Notes: generated from the letters alone by a model not told the origin. Positions 7,454-19,390 are shown, numbered from the stretch's first letter. The stretch is DNA of 64,000 nt from Pseudomonas persica (GCF_900291015.1 NZ_OLKL01000047.1:62001-126000); one strand, 5' to 3'. A program made the numbers and translations.

Positions 7454-8221
7454 TCAACGCCCGCTACGCCGCTCCGCCCGCGCCACTCGCTGCGCTTCTT
7501 CGTGCGCCTCTTGCAGCACCTCCTGCACATACAGAATGTGCCGGCTGGACACCTCCCGCGCATCCTCCGCCCGGCCCTCGACAATCGCCAGGTACAGCTC
7601 CCGGTGCTGGCTGATCAGCATGTCCCGGGTCTCGGTCCGCTGCTGGTACATGCCACCAATGTTGGTCACCACGTTGCGCTTGAGCAGGTCGAACAAGCCC
7701 CGAATAGTGTGCAGCAGCACAGCATTATGACTGGCCTCGGCAATTGCCAGGTGGAAGCGCGCATCGGCCGCGCCCTCCTCCGCCCGGGTCACTTCATCGA
7801 CCCTGGCATAGCAGTCCTGCAGCGCATCAAAGGCCGCCTTGAGCCGCGCCCGGTCCGGCTGGGTGGCGCGCTGGGCCGCGTAGTAGGCGCAGGACGCCTC
7901 CAGGGTATGGCGGAATTCGAGCAGGTCACGCTGCGCCTCGGCACTGTGCTCGAGCAGCTGTAGCAGCGGGTCGCTGAAGGTGGACCCCAGAGACTCGGCA
8001 ACAAAATTGCCCCCGCCCTGGCGGCTGACCAGCAGCCCCTTGGCCACCAGCTTCTGGATCGCCTCACGCAGTGACGGGCGGGACACGCCGAACTGCTCGG
8101 CGAGGACGCGCTCGGCCGGCAGCCGCTGGCCCGAGGTCAGCGTGCCTTCCAGAATCATCCCTTCCAACCGATCGACGATGTCGTCGGACAGGCGCCGTTG
8201 GCGGACCTGATCAAAAACCAT
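7454..8221 (-). CDS. lldR: FadR-family transcriptional regulator LldR
   Basis: GntR/FadR-type regulator, 255 residues from MVFDQVRQRRLSDDIVDRLEGMI. The N-terminal winged helix contains LPAERVLAEQFGVSRPSLREAIQKL, and a helical FCD effector domain has the expected acidic and His residues (EFRHTLEASC, RFHLAIAEASHN, HRELYLAIVEGR). It is divergent from lldP, and a palindrome that fits the FadR-type consensus TNGTNNNACNA lies upstream of lldP. In relatives LldR represses the lactate operon and is released by lactate. An earlier in-frame ORF start lacks support. Confidence 0.92.
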   Translation of the reverse strand: MVFDQVRQRRLSDDIVDRLEGMILEGTLTSGQRLPAERVLAEQFGVSRPSLREAIQKLVAKGLLVSRQGGGNFVAESLGSTFSDPLLQLLEHSAEAQRDLLEFRHTLEASCAYYAAQRATQPDRARLKAAFDALQDCYARVDEVTRAEEGAADARFHLAIAEASHNAVLLHTIRGLFDLLKRNVVTNIGGMYQQRTETRDMLISQHRELYLAIVEGRAEDAREVSSRHILYVQEVLQEAHEEAQRVARAERRSGR

Positions 8222-8368
8222 CACATGCTCTCCACAAACCCCCGGCAGATGTAAGGGGCCGCCTATTCTCGCCGATCCAGGCCGCGCAAACACCCACCAG
8301 GCAACGATTTTCCCAGCGCATCAGGTGCCCGCTCATCGGCACGCGACCAAAGTTTTGCACAGGACAAA

Positions 8369-8432
8369 TTGACACACCCACGACGACGCTTTTAACCTAG
8401 CGCCCAGCCATTGTAAATTGGTCTTACCAATT
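8369..8432 (+). promoter_or_regulatory. lldP promoter and LldR operator
   Basis: TTGACA at 8369-8374 is followed 16 bases later by TTTAAC (8391-8396), a plausible sigma70 promoter. At 8416-8432 lies a perfect inverted repeat, AATTGGT-CTT-ACCAATT, containing TGGTCTTACCA, which fits TNGTNNNACNA. Lying just past the start site, it would block transcription when bound. Assignment to LldR is by position and family consensus. Confidence 0.75.
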
Positions 8433-8477
8433 ATCCAATGCCAGTGCCTGACCAACAACAATTAGGGGCCACCCCAT

Positions 8478-10148
8478 ATGCAAACCTGGCAACAAATCTA
8501 TAGCCCGCTTGGTAGTCTTGGCCTGTCCGCACTGGCGGCGGTCATTCCCATCGTCTTCTTCTTCCTTGCCCTCGCCGTGTTCCGCCTCAAAGGCCACGTG
8601 GCCGGCAGCATCACCCTCGCGTTGTCGATCCTGGTGGCGATCTTGGCCTTCCAGATGCCTGTCGACATGGCTTTCGCTGCTGCGGGTTACGGCTTCCTCT
8701 ACGGCCTCTGGCCGATTGCCTGGATCATCGTTGCCGCGGTGTTCCTGTACAAACTCACGGTCAAGAGCGGCCAGTTCGAAGTGATCCGCAGCTCGGTACT
8801 GTCGATTACCGACGACCAGCGCCTGCAAGTGTTGCTGATCGGCTTCTGCTTCGGTGCCTTCCTGGAGGGTGCGGCGGGCTTTGGTGCACCGGTGGCAATC
8901 ACTGCCGCGCTGCTGGTGGGCCTGGGCTTCAACCCGCTGTACGCCGCCGGCCTGTGCCTGATCGCCAACACCGCGCCAGTGGCCTTCGGCGCCCTGGGCA
9001 TCCCGATCATCGTGGCCGGCCAGGTCACCGGCATCGATGCCTTCCACATCGGCGCCATGACCGGTCGCCAGCTGCCGCTGCTGTCGCTGTTCGTACCGTT
9101 CTGGCTGGTGTTCATGATGGACGGCCTGCGTGGCGTGAAGGAAACCTGGCCTGCCGCCCTGGTCGCTGGCCTGAGCTTCGCCGTCACCCAGTACTTCACC
9201 TCGAACTTCATCGGCCCGGAGCTGCCGGACATCACCTCGGCCCTGGCCAGCCTGATCGCCCTGACCCTGTTCCTGAAAGTCTGGCAACCCAAGCGTTCGT
9301 TCGCCGAAGCCAAAGGCAGCGTCGGCGCCGCCGTCGTGCAGCCGAGTGGCAGCCAGCCAAGCCCGTACAGCTTTGGCGAGATCTTCAAGGCCTGGTCGCC
9401 GTTCCTGATCCTCACCGTACTGGTGACCATCTGGACCCTGAAGCCATTCAAGGCGGCCTTCGCCCCGGGCGGCGCGATGTACAACTTCGTGTTCAACTTC
9501 GCCATCCCGCACCTCGACCAACTGGTGATCAAGAGCGCACCGATCGTTGCCGCGCCAACCGCCATGCCTGCGGTGTTCAAGCTCGACCCGATCTCCGCCA
9601 CCGGCACCGCGATCTTCCTCTCGGCACTGATCTCGATGGCAGTGTTGAAAGTCAACTTCAAAACTGGTCTGACCACTTTCAAAGAGACCTTCTGGGAGCT
9701 GCGCTGGCCCATCCTGTCGATCGGCATGGTGCTGGCCTTCGCCTTCGTCACCAACTACTCGGGTATGTCCTCGACCATGGCCCTGGTGCTGGCCGGTACC
9801 GGTGCCGCATTCCCGTTCTTCTCGCCGTTCCTCGGCTGGCTGGGTGTGTTCCTGACCGGTTCGGACACCTCGTCCAACGCCCTGTTCAGCTCGCTGCAGG
9901 CCACCACCGCACACCAGATCGGGGTCAACGACACCCTGCTGGTAGCTGCCAACACCAGCGGCGGCGTGACCGGCAAGATGATCTCGCCGCAATCGATCGC
10001 CGTCGCCTGCGCCGCCACCGGCCTGGTCGGCAAGGAATCCGACCTGTTCCGCTTCACCGTCAAGCACAGCCTGTTCTTCGCCACCATCGTCGGCCTGATT
10101 ACCCTGATCCAGGCCTACTGGCTGACCGGCATGCTGGTTCATCACTAA
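8478..10148 (+). CDS. lldP: L-lactate permease
   Basis: LldP imports lactate (and often glycolate) with protons across the inner membrane. The 556-residue protein starts MQTWQQIYSPLGSLGLSALAAVIPIV and has about 12-14 hydrophobic segments. Family signatures include GFCFGAFLEGAAGFGAPVAI and FLGWLGVFLTGSDTSSNALFS. It is first in the operon lldP-lldD-dld. The intergenic gap to lldD has a GC-rich hairpin (about 10159-10181) without a T-run, which may tune expression of the later genes. Confidence 0.97.
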   Translation: MQTWQQIYSPLGSLGLSALAAVIPIVFFFLALAVFRLKGHVAGSITLALSILVAILAFQMPVDMAFAAAGYGFLYGLWPIAWIIVAAVFLYKLTVKSGQFEVIRSSVLSITDDQRLQVLLIGFCFGAFLEGAAGFGAPVAITAALLVGLGFNPLYAAGLCLIANTAPVAFGALGIPIIVAGQVTGIDAFHIGAMTGRQLPLLSLFVPFWLVFMMDGLRGVKETWPAALVAGLSFAVTQYFTSNFIGPELPDITSALASLIALTLFLKVWQPKRSFAEAKGSVGAAVVQPSGSQPSPYSFGEIFKAWSPFLILTVLVTIWTLKPFKAAFAPGGAMYNFVFNFAIPHLDQLVIKSAPIVAAPTAMPAVFKLDPISATGTAIFLSALISMAVLKVNFKTGLTTFKETFWELRWPILSIGMVLAFAFVTNYSGMSSTMALVLAGTGAAFPFFSPFLGWLGVFLTGSDTSSNALFSSLQATTAHQIGVNDTLLVAANTSGGVTGKMISPQSIAVACAATGLVGKESDLFRFTVKHSLFFATIVGLITLIQAYWLTGMLVHH

Positions 10149-10211
10149 AGTGCAAGGGGCCGGGCGCCATCGCGCGCCCGGCAATCCCCACAAGCAACGC
10201 TGCGAGAATCC

Positions 10212-11357
10212 ATGATCATTTCTGCCTCTACCGACTATCGCGCCGCGGCCCAACGCAAGCTGCCTCCCTTCCTGTTCCACTATGCCGACGGCGGCGCTTA
10301 CGCCGAGCACACCCTGCGCCACAACGTCTCGGACCTGGCCAGCATTGCCCTGCGTCAGCGCGTGCTGAAGAACATGTCCGAGCTCAGCCTTCAGACCAAG
10401 CTGTTCGACGAAACCCTGAGCATGCCGGTGGCCCTGGCCCCGGTCGGCCTCACCGGCATGTACGCCCGCCGTGGCGAAGTGCAGGCGGCGCGCGCGGCGG
10501 CGGCCCACGGCATCCCGTTCACCATGTCCACGGTGTCGGTGTGCCCGATCGAAGAAGTGGCCCCGGCCATCGACCGGCCGATGTGGTTCCAGCTGTACGT
10601 GCTCAAGGACCGCGGCTTCATGCGCAACGCCCTGGAGCGGGCCAAGGCCGCCGGGGTCAAGACCCTGGTGTTCACCGTCGACATGCCAACCCCCGGCGCC
10701 CGCTACCGCGACGCCCACTCTGGCATGAGCGGCAAGAACGGCCCGCTGCGCCGCGTGCTGCAAGCCATGACCCACCCGGAGTGGGCGTGGGATGTCGGTG
10801 TGATGGGGCGCCCACACGACCTGGGCAACATTTCCACCTACCGTGGCAACCCCACCGGCCTTGCCGACTACATCGGCTGGCTGGCCAACAACTTCGACCC
10901 ATCGATCTCCTGGAAAGACCTGGAGTGGATTCGCGAGTTCTGGGACGGCCCGATGATCATCAAGGGCATCCTCGATGCCGATGACGCCCGCGATGCGGTC
11001 AGGTTCGGTGCCGACGGCATCGTCGTCTCCAACCACGGCGGCCGCCAGCTTGACGGTGTGCAGTCCAGCGCCCGCGCCCTGCCAGCGATTGCCGATGCGG
11101 TCAAAGGCGACCTGAAGATCCTTGCCGACTCCGGTATCCGCAGCGGCCTCGACGTGGTACGCATGATTGCCCTGGGCGCCGATACCGTACTGATCGGCCG
11201 CGCCTTCCTCTACGCCCTTGCCGTGCACGGCCAGGCCGGGGTGAAGAACCTGCTGGAGCTGTTCGAGAAGGAAATGCGCGTAGCCATGGTGCTGACCGGC
11301 GCCAAGTCGATCAGCGAAATCACCCGCGACTCGCTGGTACGCGAACTGGGCGCCTGA
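10212..11357 (+). CDS. lldD: FMN-dependent L-lactate dehydrogenase
   Basis: LldD oxidises L-lactate to pyruvate at the membrane and passes electrons to quinone. The 381-residue protein starts MIISASTDYRAAAQRKLPPFLFHYADGGAY and belongs to the FMN-dependent alpha-hydroxyacid dehydrogenases. The active-site motif SNHGGRQLDG holds the catalytic His and Arg, followed by the FMN-phosphate site (ILADSGIRSGLDVVRMIALGADTVLIGR). It is second in the lactate operon. Confidence 0.98.
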   Translation: MIISASTDYRAAAQRKLPPFLFHYADGGAYAEHTLRHNVSDLASIALRQRVLKNMSELSLQTKLFDETLSMPVALAPVGLTGMYARRGEVQAARAAAAHGIPFTMSTVSVCPIEEVAPAIDRPMWFQLYVLKDRGFMRNALERAKAAGVKTLVFTVDMPTPGARYRDAHSGMSGKNGPLRRVLQAMTHPEWAWDVGVMGRPHDLGNISTYRGNPTGLADYIGWLANNFDPSISWKDLEWIREFWDGPMIIKGILDADDARDAVRFGADGIVVSNHGGRQLDGVQSSARALPAIADAVKGDLKILADSGIRSGLDVVRMIALGADTVLIGRAFLYALAVHGQAGVKNLLELFEKEMRVAMVLTGAKSISEITRDSLVRELGA

Positions 11358-11432
11358 CCGCCCGCAAGAACGACCGCCTGATTGACCCGGGGCATGTGGC
11401 GCACAAAGGCCACGGCCCCGCGAGGAGACTGC

Positions 11433-14243
<2,811 letters not shown>

Positions 14244-14245
14244 CC

Positions 14246-14351
14246 CTGTGGGAGCGGGCATGCCCGCTCCCACCGGTTTAGTGCACACTCCGAGCCAACC
14301 CAATTCCATGTGGGAGCGGGTTCACCCGCGAACACCGGCATAGCCGGTGCC
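14246..14351. repeat. REP elements
   Basis: Two REP-like units: a compact palindrome gggagcgggcatgcccgctccc near 14250 and a second copy from 14309 (gggagcgggttcacccgcg) followed by the small hairpin accggcatagccggt. Confidence 0.85.
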
Positions 14352-14456
14352 ATCCCCCGCTCATTCCACCCCGCCACCATCTCGATTGAACCCCCGCCAA
14401 TCCCCAGCAGTCCACCCTTACAGGCCCACCTTCCAGAGGCCCTGAAGGAGACTCCC

Positions 14457-14750
14457 ATGAAAGGTACCGCGCTTTCGGCCCTGTTCGCGGCCGCCACCCT
14501 GCTGGCTTCACCGGTGTTCGCCGCCGAAGACCTGTGCACCGCCAATCTGCAAAAGATCGACGACAGCATGGCTACCGCAGGCGCCACCTCCGAAGGCCTG
14601 GACAAGGCCATCACCGAGCACGTCGACAAAGCCAAGGCTGCCCAAGCCTCGGGCGACACCAAGGAATGCATCGCCATCACCAGCAAAGTGCTGGAGCGCC
14701 TGGAAAAAACCGAGAAAGGCAGCGGCTCCGGCAGCGGTAGCGGCGCCTGA
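14457..14750 (+). CDS. Small secreted protein of unknown function
   Basis: A 97-residue protein with a clear Sec signal peptide (MKGTALSALFAAATLLASPVFAAED, cleavage after AFA-like site at about 22), so it should be periplasmic. The mature part is short, helical and holds two Cys (DLCTANL and KECIAITS) that could form a disulfide. The C-terminus is a low-complexity GSGSGSGSGA tail. A strong ribosome site (GAAGGAG) precedes the ATG. I do not recognise a functional family. Confidence 0.85.
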   Translation: MKGTALSALFAAATLLASPVFAAEDLCTANLQKIDDSMATAGATSEGLDKAITEHVDKAKAAQASGDTKECIAITSKVLERLEKTEKGSGSGSGSGA

Positions 14751-14778
14751 GCCCAAAAGCGGGCGACCAGACCGGCTG

Positions 14779-14807
14779 TCGACGTCGCCCGCACAATGGC
14801 GTATACT
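14779..14807 (+). promoter_or_regulatory. ssrA promoter
   Basis: A -10 box TATACT at 14802-14807 with a weak -35 (TCGACG, 14779-14784) at 17 bases. It lies about 42 bases before the mature tmRNA 5' end, leaving a short precursor leader for RNase P removal. Confidence 0.6.
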
Positions 14808-14849
14808 CTGCCGTACGTACCGTAAGGTGCGTTAGCCAAGAGCTAGTGT

Positions 14850-15241
14850 GGGGCCGATCAGGATTCGACGCCGGTAGCGAAACTCTAGGTGCATGCCGAG
14901 TTGGTAACAGAACTCGTAAATCCACTGTTGCAACTTTCTATAGTTGCCAATGACGAAAACTACGAGGGCTACGCTCTCGCTGCGTAAGCAGCTGAGCCCG
15001 CTCTCCTGGTAGCTTCGGCTCCAGCAATCATCAGGGGATGCCTGTAAACCCGAAATGATTGTCATACAGAACAGGATCGTCGTGTAGCACGTTGGGGGCA
15101 AAGCGACTAAAACTTACCCAACTCGTCCAAAGCACCCTGCCCGTCGGGCGGCTGCGGATTAACTCAGTAGACACGGCTAAGCATGTAGTACCGACAGCGG
15201 AGTACTGGCGGACGGGGGTTCAAATCCCCCCGGCTCCACCA
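14850..15241 (+). ncRNA. ssrA: Transfer-messenger RNA (tmRNA)
   Basis: tmRNA rescues stalled ribosomes and tags the unfinished proteins. The 5' end GGGGCCGATCAGGATTCGAC and the 3' end with a T-arm (GGGGGTTCAAATCCCCC) and GGCTCCACCA form the tRNA-like domain. The tag reading frame starts at 14946 after the resume site and reads ANDENYEGYALAA, ending in TAA at 14985-14987. Its length of 392 is normal. The 3' end is the attachment site of the downstream genomic island. The partner smpB is at 6840. Confidence 0.97.
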
Positions 15242-15287
15242 AATGATCAATCAAAGACGTCCACGGACGTCTTTTTTTGTGCCTGGA
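15219..15287. other. Left attachment site (attL) of the ssrA island
   Basis: The island integrase gene begins 190 bases after the ssrA 3' end. Sequence from the T-arm to just past the CCA (15219-15244) recurs imperfectly at 29755-29779. A second exact 20-base repeat at 15268-15287, in the terminator tail, recurs at 29881-29900. Which of the two is the crossover core cannot be decided by eye. Confidence 0.7.
15253..15278 (+). terminator. ssrA terminator
   Basis: Perfect 10-bp stem aaagacgtcc/ggacgtcttt with a two-base loop and seven T residues, starting 12 bases after the tmRNA CCA end. It differs in sequence from the terminator-like arms at the right island junction, so it may have been brought in by the island. 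Confidence 0.85.
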
Positions 15288-15355
15288 AGTCAGTGAAATC
15301 AAGGGTTTACTGCTCTTTTGAGGGCCACAACGGTTTTTTGAGTTCCAGCCATCCC

Positions 15356-15405
15356 GGTATTCCCGGTGGTATTCCAGCTTACCTGGGGCTAATCTTGGGA
15401 ATACC
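15356..15405. other. Probable integrase arm-binding sites (left)
   Basis: Two direct GGTATTCC octamers at 15356-15363 and 15368-15375, spaced 12 bp, plus an inverted copy (GGAATACC) at 15398-15405, lie directly before the integrase gene. A similar pair with the same 12-bp spacing is found at the right island end (29681-29700). Confidence 0.55.
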
Positions 15406-15429
15406 AAAAGGTGTCATGGATCTTCTCCC

Positions 15430-16686
15430 ATGTGCGCTCAAACAGCTCGCCTCTCCGACCGCCAGCTTAAGGCGGTCAAGCCCAAAGACAAGGACTACGT
15501 CCTCACGGATGGCGACGGCCTGCAGCTTCGCGTCCGGGTCAACCGCTCGATGCAGTGGAATTTCAACTACAGGCATCCGGTCACCAAAAATCGAATCAAC
15601 ATGGCGCTCGGCTCCTACCCTGAGGTCTCTCTGGCGCAAGCTCGGCGGAAAGCGGTTGAGGCTAGGGAAGTTCTTGCGCAGGGGATCGACCCCAAAGCTC
15701 AGCGCAATGATCTCGCGCAGGCCAAACTAGCCGAGACGGAACATACGTTCGAGAAAGTAGCCGCTGCCTGGTTCCAGCTGAAAAAGGACTCGGTCACGCC
15801 AGCCTATGCTGAGGACATCTGGCGCTCACTCACGCTGCACGTTTTTCCGAGCATGAAATCGACCCCGATCTCGGAAGTCAGCGCACCGATGGTGATAAAG
15901 ATTCTTCGGCCCATCGAAGCCAAAGGCAGCTTGGAAACAGTGAAGCGGCTTAGCCAGCGCCTCAACGAGATCATGACCTACGGGGTCAATTCGGGAATGA
16001 TCTTCGCGAACCCGCTCAGCGGGATTCGGGCGGTGTTCAAGAAGCCGAAGAAAGAAAACATGGCGGCGCTACCACCCGAGGAGCTTCCTGAGCTCATGCT
16101 GGAAATAGCGAACGCCAGTATCAAGCGCACGACCCGCTGCTTGATCGAATGGCAGTTGCACACCATGACTCGCCCCGCCGAGGCAGCGACTACTCGCTGG
16201 GCAGACATCGACTTTGAAAGGCGTGTCTGGACCATCCCGCCGGAGCGGATGAAGAAGCGCCGCCCGCACAGCATCCCGTTGAGCGATCAAGTCATGTCAT
16301 TGCTGGAAATACTGAAGTCCCACAGTGGTCATCGGGAATACGTCTTCCCGGCAGACCGAAACCCTCGTACTCATGCCAATAGCCAGACCGCCAACATGGC
16401 GTTGAAACGTATGGGCTTCCAGGACCGGTTGGTCAGCCACGGCATGCGCTCGATGGCCAGCACCATTTTGAATGAACATGGGTGGGACCCGGAGCTCATC
16501 GAAGTGGCGTTGGCGCACGTCGATAAGGATGAGGTGCGCAGCGCCTACAACCGAGCCGACTACATCGAGCGCCGACGGCCGATGATGGCTTGGTGGAGCG
16601 AGTACATTCTGAAGGCGTCGACTGGCAATCTCTCGGCCAGCGCGATGAATGTGGCCACGGATCGGAACGTAGTACCCATCCGATAG
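15430..16686 (+). CDS. P4-type tyrosine integrase of the ssrA island
   Basis: Site-specific recombinase of 418 residues that would insert and excise the island at ssrA. The N-terminal arm-binding domain (about 1-90; LTDGDGLQLRVRVN, INMALGSYPEVSLAQARRKA) is of the P4/DUF4102 kind. The core-binding domain follows, then the catalytic domain with Arg248 (TMTRPAEA), a Lys-rich beta hairpin near 275, His337-x-x-Arg340 (HGMRS), His363 (LAHVDKDEVR) and the probable nucleophile Tyr373 (SAYNRADY). All key residues are present, so it looks intact. It reads away from ssrA, the standard layout. Confidence 0.95.
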   Translation: MCAQTARLSDRQLKAVKPKDKDYVLTDGDGLQLRVRVNRSMQWNFNYRHPVTKNRINMALGSYPEVSLAQARRKAVEAREVLAQGIDPKAQRNDLAQAKLAETEHTFEKVAAAWFQLKKDSVTPAYAEDIWRSLTLHVFPSMKSTPISEVSAPMVIKILRPIEAKGSLETVKRLSQRLNEIMTYGVNSGMIFANPLSGIRAVFKKPKKENMAALPPEELPELMLEIANASIKRTTRCLIEWQLHTMTRPAEAATTRWADIDFERRVWTIPPERMKKRRPHSIPLSDQVMSLLEILKSHSGHREYVFPADRNPRTHANSQTANMALKRMGFQDRLVSHGMRSMASTILNEHGWDPELIEVALAHVDKDEVRSAYNRADYIERRRPMMAWWSEYILKASTGNLSASAMNVATDRNVVPIR

Positions 16687-16796
16687 GACGGCGACAACGG
16701 CGACACTGGCGACAGACCGCATGCCATCTACATCCTTTTCGTCTGAGCTGATGGCGACAGTCGCCAACTCGCCTTGCTTTTAGCTTCTCCGGCTAA

Positions 16797-16839
16797 GCCC
16801 GTGAGCATGGGGAGGCTTCGCATCCCCATGCTCACGGGC
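16797..16839. repeat. Large perfect hairpin (17-bp stem)
   Basis: Arms 16797-16813 (gcccgtgagcatgggga) and 16823-16839 are exact complements around a 9-base loop. No T-run follows. It lies about 110 bases after the integrase stop and may end or stabilise that transcript. Confidence 0.75.
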
Positions 16840-17200
16840 TAACACTAGAAAAGCGACAAACGGCCACTTTGCCACTGACAGCCACCGATTGGCAAAGCAC
16901 GCCAAAGAAGGAATCTGGCGCATTTCCATGTGCCCTTCACCAATTGACCCGTGCCGCGGTGACCGATAGAACGAAGGTTCAAAGCGCTGCCTTCGGCAGC
17001 ACCCCAGATGACCAGAGCCTTCAAGGTCATGCCGCTAACCCGGTGGTTCACCCTAAAGTGCGATTCGCGCCCGGAGGCTCGCACGGTCATTCGCCAGAAT
17101 GATGGACGCCCTCTAAACAATCCGCCTAGTGCGGCTGCCCGCTAACCCTTTAGCCCTGCAGCAACGAACCTGCTCGGCCAACGTCTTGCGCCAACCGTTC

Positions 17201-17230
17201 GCCCGTCTCTTTTCCAGAAAAGAGACGGGC
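17201..17230. repeat. Perfect hairpin (13-bp stem)
   Basis: Arms gcccgtctctttt (17201-17213) and aaaagagacgggc (17218-17230) around a CCAG loop, inside the gene-free stretch. Confidence 0.75.
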
Positions 17231-17649
17231 GCTCCTACCACTGCTGCAGCCCTCATCGCAAATGGCTTTGCGGCAATTCCCCGCGTGACAATCGGCGTGA
17301 CAAACGCCGATGTCACCAGCTACAGCGCTGTAGATGATGGTGCCGCAGACCAGGGAATGGACTGCACCTGACTGACAGTCAGGCATGCCCCGGTCATCGC
17401 AGTGCTGCTTGCACCCGGCTCAGGATCTCGCGGCGCTGGTCTCGTCACCCAGTGCAGCCTCCACCCGCCCACCACTATCGGTGCTCAGGAGGCCAGATCA
17501 TGAGATGCCCTTGCTCCTGGACGTAAGGAGCCGCCAGTCCCGCGTCAGTGGACACCCTCACAGGTCGCAGGGGCTTTGATCCCTGATAACACTCAGCATT
17601 CTTGGCGGGATGACGTGAGGGAGAGGTCGGTAATTTATGGAGGAAGGCT

Positions 17650-19047
17650 ATGCAACTGCGCGAAGTACAAGGGCCACCACGCCCCTTGTTGGAACAGCAG
17701 ATAACGCCCCTGCCCTACCCGGTCGCGGCGCTGGGCGATCTAATGGGGCCTGCCGTGGAACGCATGGCCGATGTGATCGGCGTGCCCTGCGCCATGGCCG
17801 CGCAATCTGTTCTAGCCACGGCAGCTTTGGCGAGCCAGGCGCACGCCAATGTTCACCTCGACGGTCGAATTTATCCGTTGTCGCTGTACTTACTGACGGT
17901 GGCTTGTTCGGGTGATCGCAAAACCGCGGTGGACCATATTGCGCTGCAGGCCGTACGCGACTGGGAAAGACAGCAGTGGATCGCCTATGGCGAACAGCTC
18001 AAGGCGCATCGAGCTGCAATGAGCCTCACCGCGAAGTCACCGACCTCGAAAAAGTCAGCACAGCTAGCGCTGGACGCCCAACCTGAACCCGTCCAACCGA
18101 GACTCCTCAGTGCTGAGCCGACCATTGAGGGCCTGGTCAAAAGCCTGTGCCACGGTTTGCCCAGCATGGGCCTGTTCAGCGATGAAGGCGGCCAGTTCTT
18201 GGGCGGCAGCACCATGAGCAAGGACAACATGATCAAGGCGATCACTCACTTGTCGACGCTGTGGGACGGCAGCCCGATTGATCGGTCGCGCGCGATGGCA
18301 GGGGAAAGTCTGCGTGCCTATGACCGCCGTCTCAGCATGCACTTGATGCTTCAACCCCGCCTGGCAGAACGCTTGCTGCTGGACGCTGATATCAAAGACC
18401 AGGGCATCCTGGGACGCTGTCTGATCAGTTGGCCAGAGCGTCTGGTTGGACAACGACTGTACAAAGCCATCGACCTGACCCGAGATCCAAAGGTGCACCT
18501 GTACCAGCGGCGCATTGCCGCACTCATGCAGAAGCCATGGTCACGCCATAAAGACGGCGGCCTCAACCATGCAACCCTAGAGTTAAGCCCCCGCGCCCGT
18601 GAAGCATGGATTGCCATTCACGACACCATTGAATGCGAGTCTGGGGAATTCGGCGAGCTGGTCAACGTGCAAGCTGCTGCGGGCAAAGCCGCCGCGAACG
18701 TTCTACGCATGGCTGGTGTGATGGCGGTGGTTGAAGAATTGACTATCTTGGAAGAAATGCACATTCAGCGCGCCTCTACGCTGATGGATTACTACCTGGC
18801 CGAGAACCAACGACTGACTGAACAGGAGCCACTGAATAAGCTTCGCGCAGAGGCCGACTGCCTGCTTCGCTGGTTGATAAAGAAGAACTGGCCACCGTTT
18901 CGCCTCCGCGACATCACACGCAACGGCCCTCGCTTTGCCCGTAAAAGCACGCGGCACACCTTCGAGTTATTGCTGCAACTGGTTGCCCATAACTGGCTGA
19001 ACAATGACGGGGACATATTCGAGGTGCGCCATGTTCCGACTCAATGA
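17650..19047 (+). CDS. DUF3987 (YfjI-like) protein
   Basis: A 465-residue protein recognised as a DUF3987 member, a family common on phages and genomic islands. It resembles primase-associated ATPases, but its function is not settled. A P-loop-like SGDRKTA lies at about 88-94 in LLTVACSGDRKTAVDHIAL. GLFSDEGGQFLGG near 175 resembles a Walker B region. The C-terminal part (WPPFRLRDITRNGPRFARKS) looks like a winged-helix DNA-binding segment. A ribosome site (GGAGGAAGG) precedes the ATG. It overlaps the next small gene by 17 bases, so 17650-20611 is probably one operon. Confidence 0.85.
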   Translation: MQLREVQGPPRPLLEQQITPLPYPVAALGDLMGPAVERMADVIGVPCAMAAQSVLATAALASQAHANVHLDGRIYPLSLYLLTVACSGDRKTAVDHIALQAVRDWERQQWIAYGEQLKAHRAAMSLTAKSPTSKKSAQLALDAQPEPVQPRLLSAEPTIEGLVKSLCHGLPSMGLFSDEGGQFLGGSTMSKDNMIKAITHLSTLWDGSPIDRSRAMAGESLRAYDRRLSMHLMLQPRLAERLLLDADIKDQGILGRCLISWPERLVGQRLYKAIDLTRDPKVHLYQRRIAALMQKPWSRHKDGGLNHATLELSPRAREAWIAIHDTIECESGEFGELVNVQAAAGKAAANVLRMAGVMAVVEELTILEEMHIQRASTLMDYYLAENQRLTEQEPLNKLRAEADCLLRWLIKKNWPPFRLRDITRNGPRFARKSTRHTFELLLQLVAHNWLNNDGDIFEVRHVPTQ

Positions 19048-19390
19048 CGCCGTGCGCCGATATGGAGCGCAACATCGCTCGCCGACCGAGCTACGGTGTG
19101 TCGCCGCAACTGCCACCACTTTGTCGCCACGTGCCAATCCAGATGCGGCGGGGCTTGTCGCCAGTGTCGCCGCTGTCGCCGCTCCAACATCTGAGTCAAC
19201 CGACCTCGCTCGGCTTATCGAGCAGTTGCAAGAAGAAGGGGCTTTGCTGCAACACAGTCAAAATGCCCTCCTCATCCGCCCAGCACACTGGGGACAGTTG
19301 GACACCATCGCCCCCCACTGGAAAGCCTTGCTGCTGCGCCTACAAACCAATGATCAAGGTGAAGACAATGGCGCTGGTCGGTCGGCGTGA
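19031..19390 (+). CDS. Hypothetical island protein (119 aa)
   Basis: This frame starts MFRLNDAVRRYGAQ inside the end of the DUF3987 gene with GAGGTG before the ATG, and runs into the following recombinase gene by 23 bases. The middle is Ala/Val-rich low complexity (ATATTLSPRANPDAAGLVASVAAVAAP). The last 60 residues look folded (DLARLIEQLQEEGALLQHSQNALLIRPAHWGQLDTI). I do not recognise a family. The tight overlaps on both sides support it as a real gene of the operon. Confidence 0.6.
   Translation: MFRLNDAVRRYGAQHRSPTELRCVAATATTLSPRANPDAAGLVASVAAVAAPTSESTDLARLIEQLQEEGALLQHSQNALLIRPAHWGQLDTIAPHWKALLLRLQTNDQGEDNGAGRSA

Larger units (their letters stand above)
16687..17649. other. Long stretch without a convincing gene
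   Basis: This stretch of about 960 bases, between the integrase and the DUF3987 gene, has no open frame with family resemblance or a good ribosome site. Short frames (for example 16845-17120 minus, 17129-17371 plus) look accidental. It contains two strong perfect hairpins (listed separately). Near 17499 a very short frame starts MRCPCSWT after AGGAGG and then stops, which could be the remnant of an Ogr/Delta-type zinc-finger gene, but this is a guess. Confidence 0.6.

Noticed and set aside
10159..10181. GC-rich hairpin between lldP and lldD as a terminator
   Set aside because: No T-run follows, and lldD lies 30 bases further in the same operon; it is more likely a stabilising or tuning structure.
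16845..17120. 91-codon minus-strand frame in the gene-free stretch of the island
   Set aside because: No ribosome site or recognisable domain; composition is like other chance frames.
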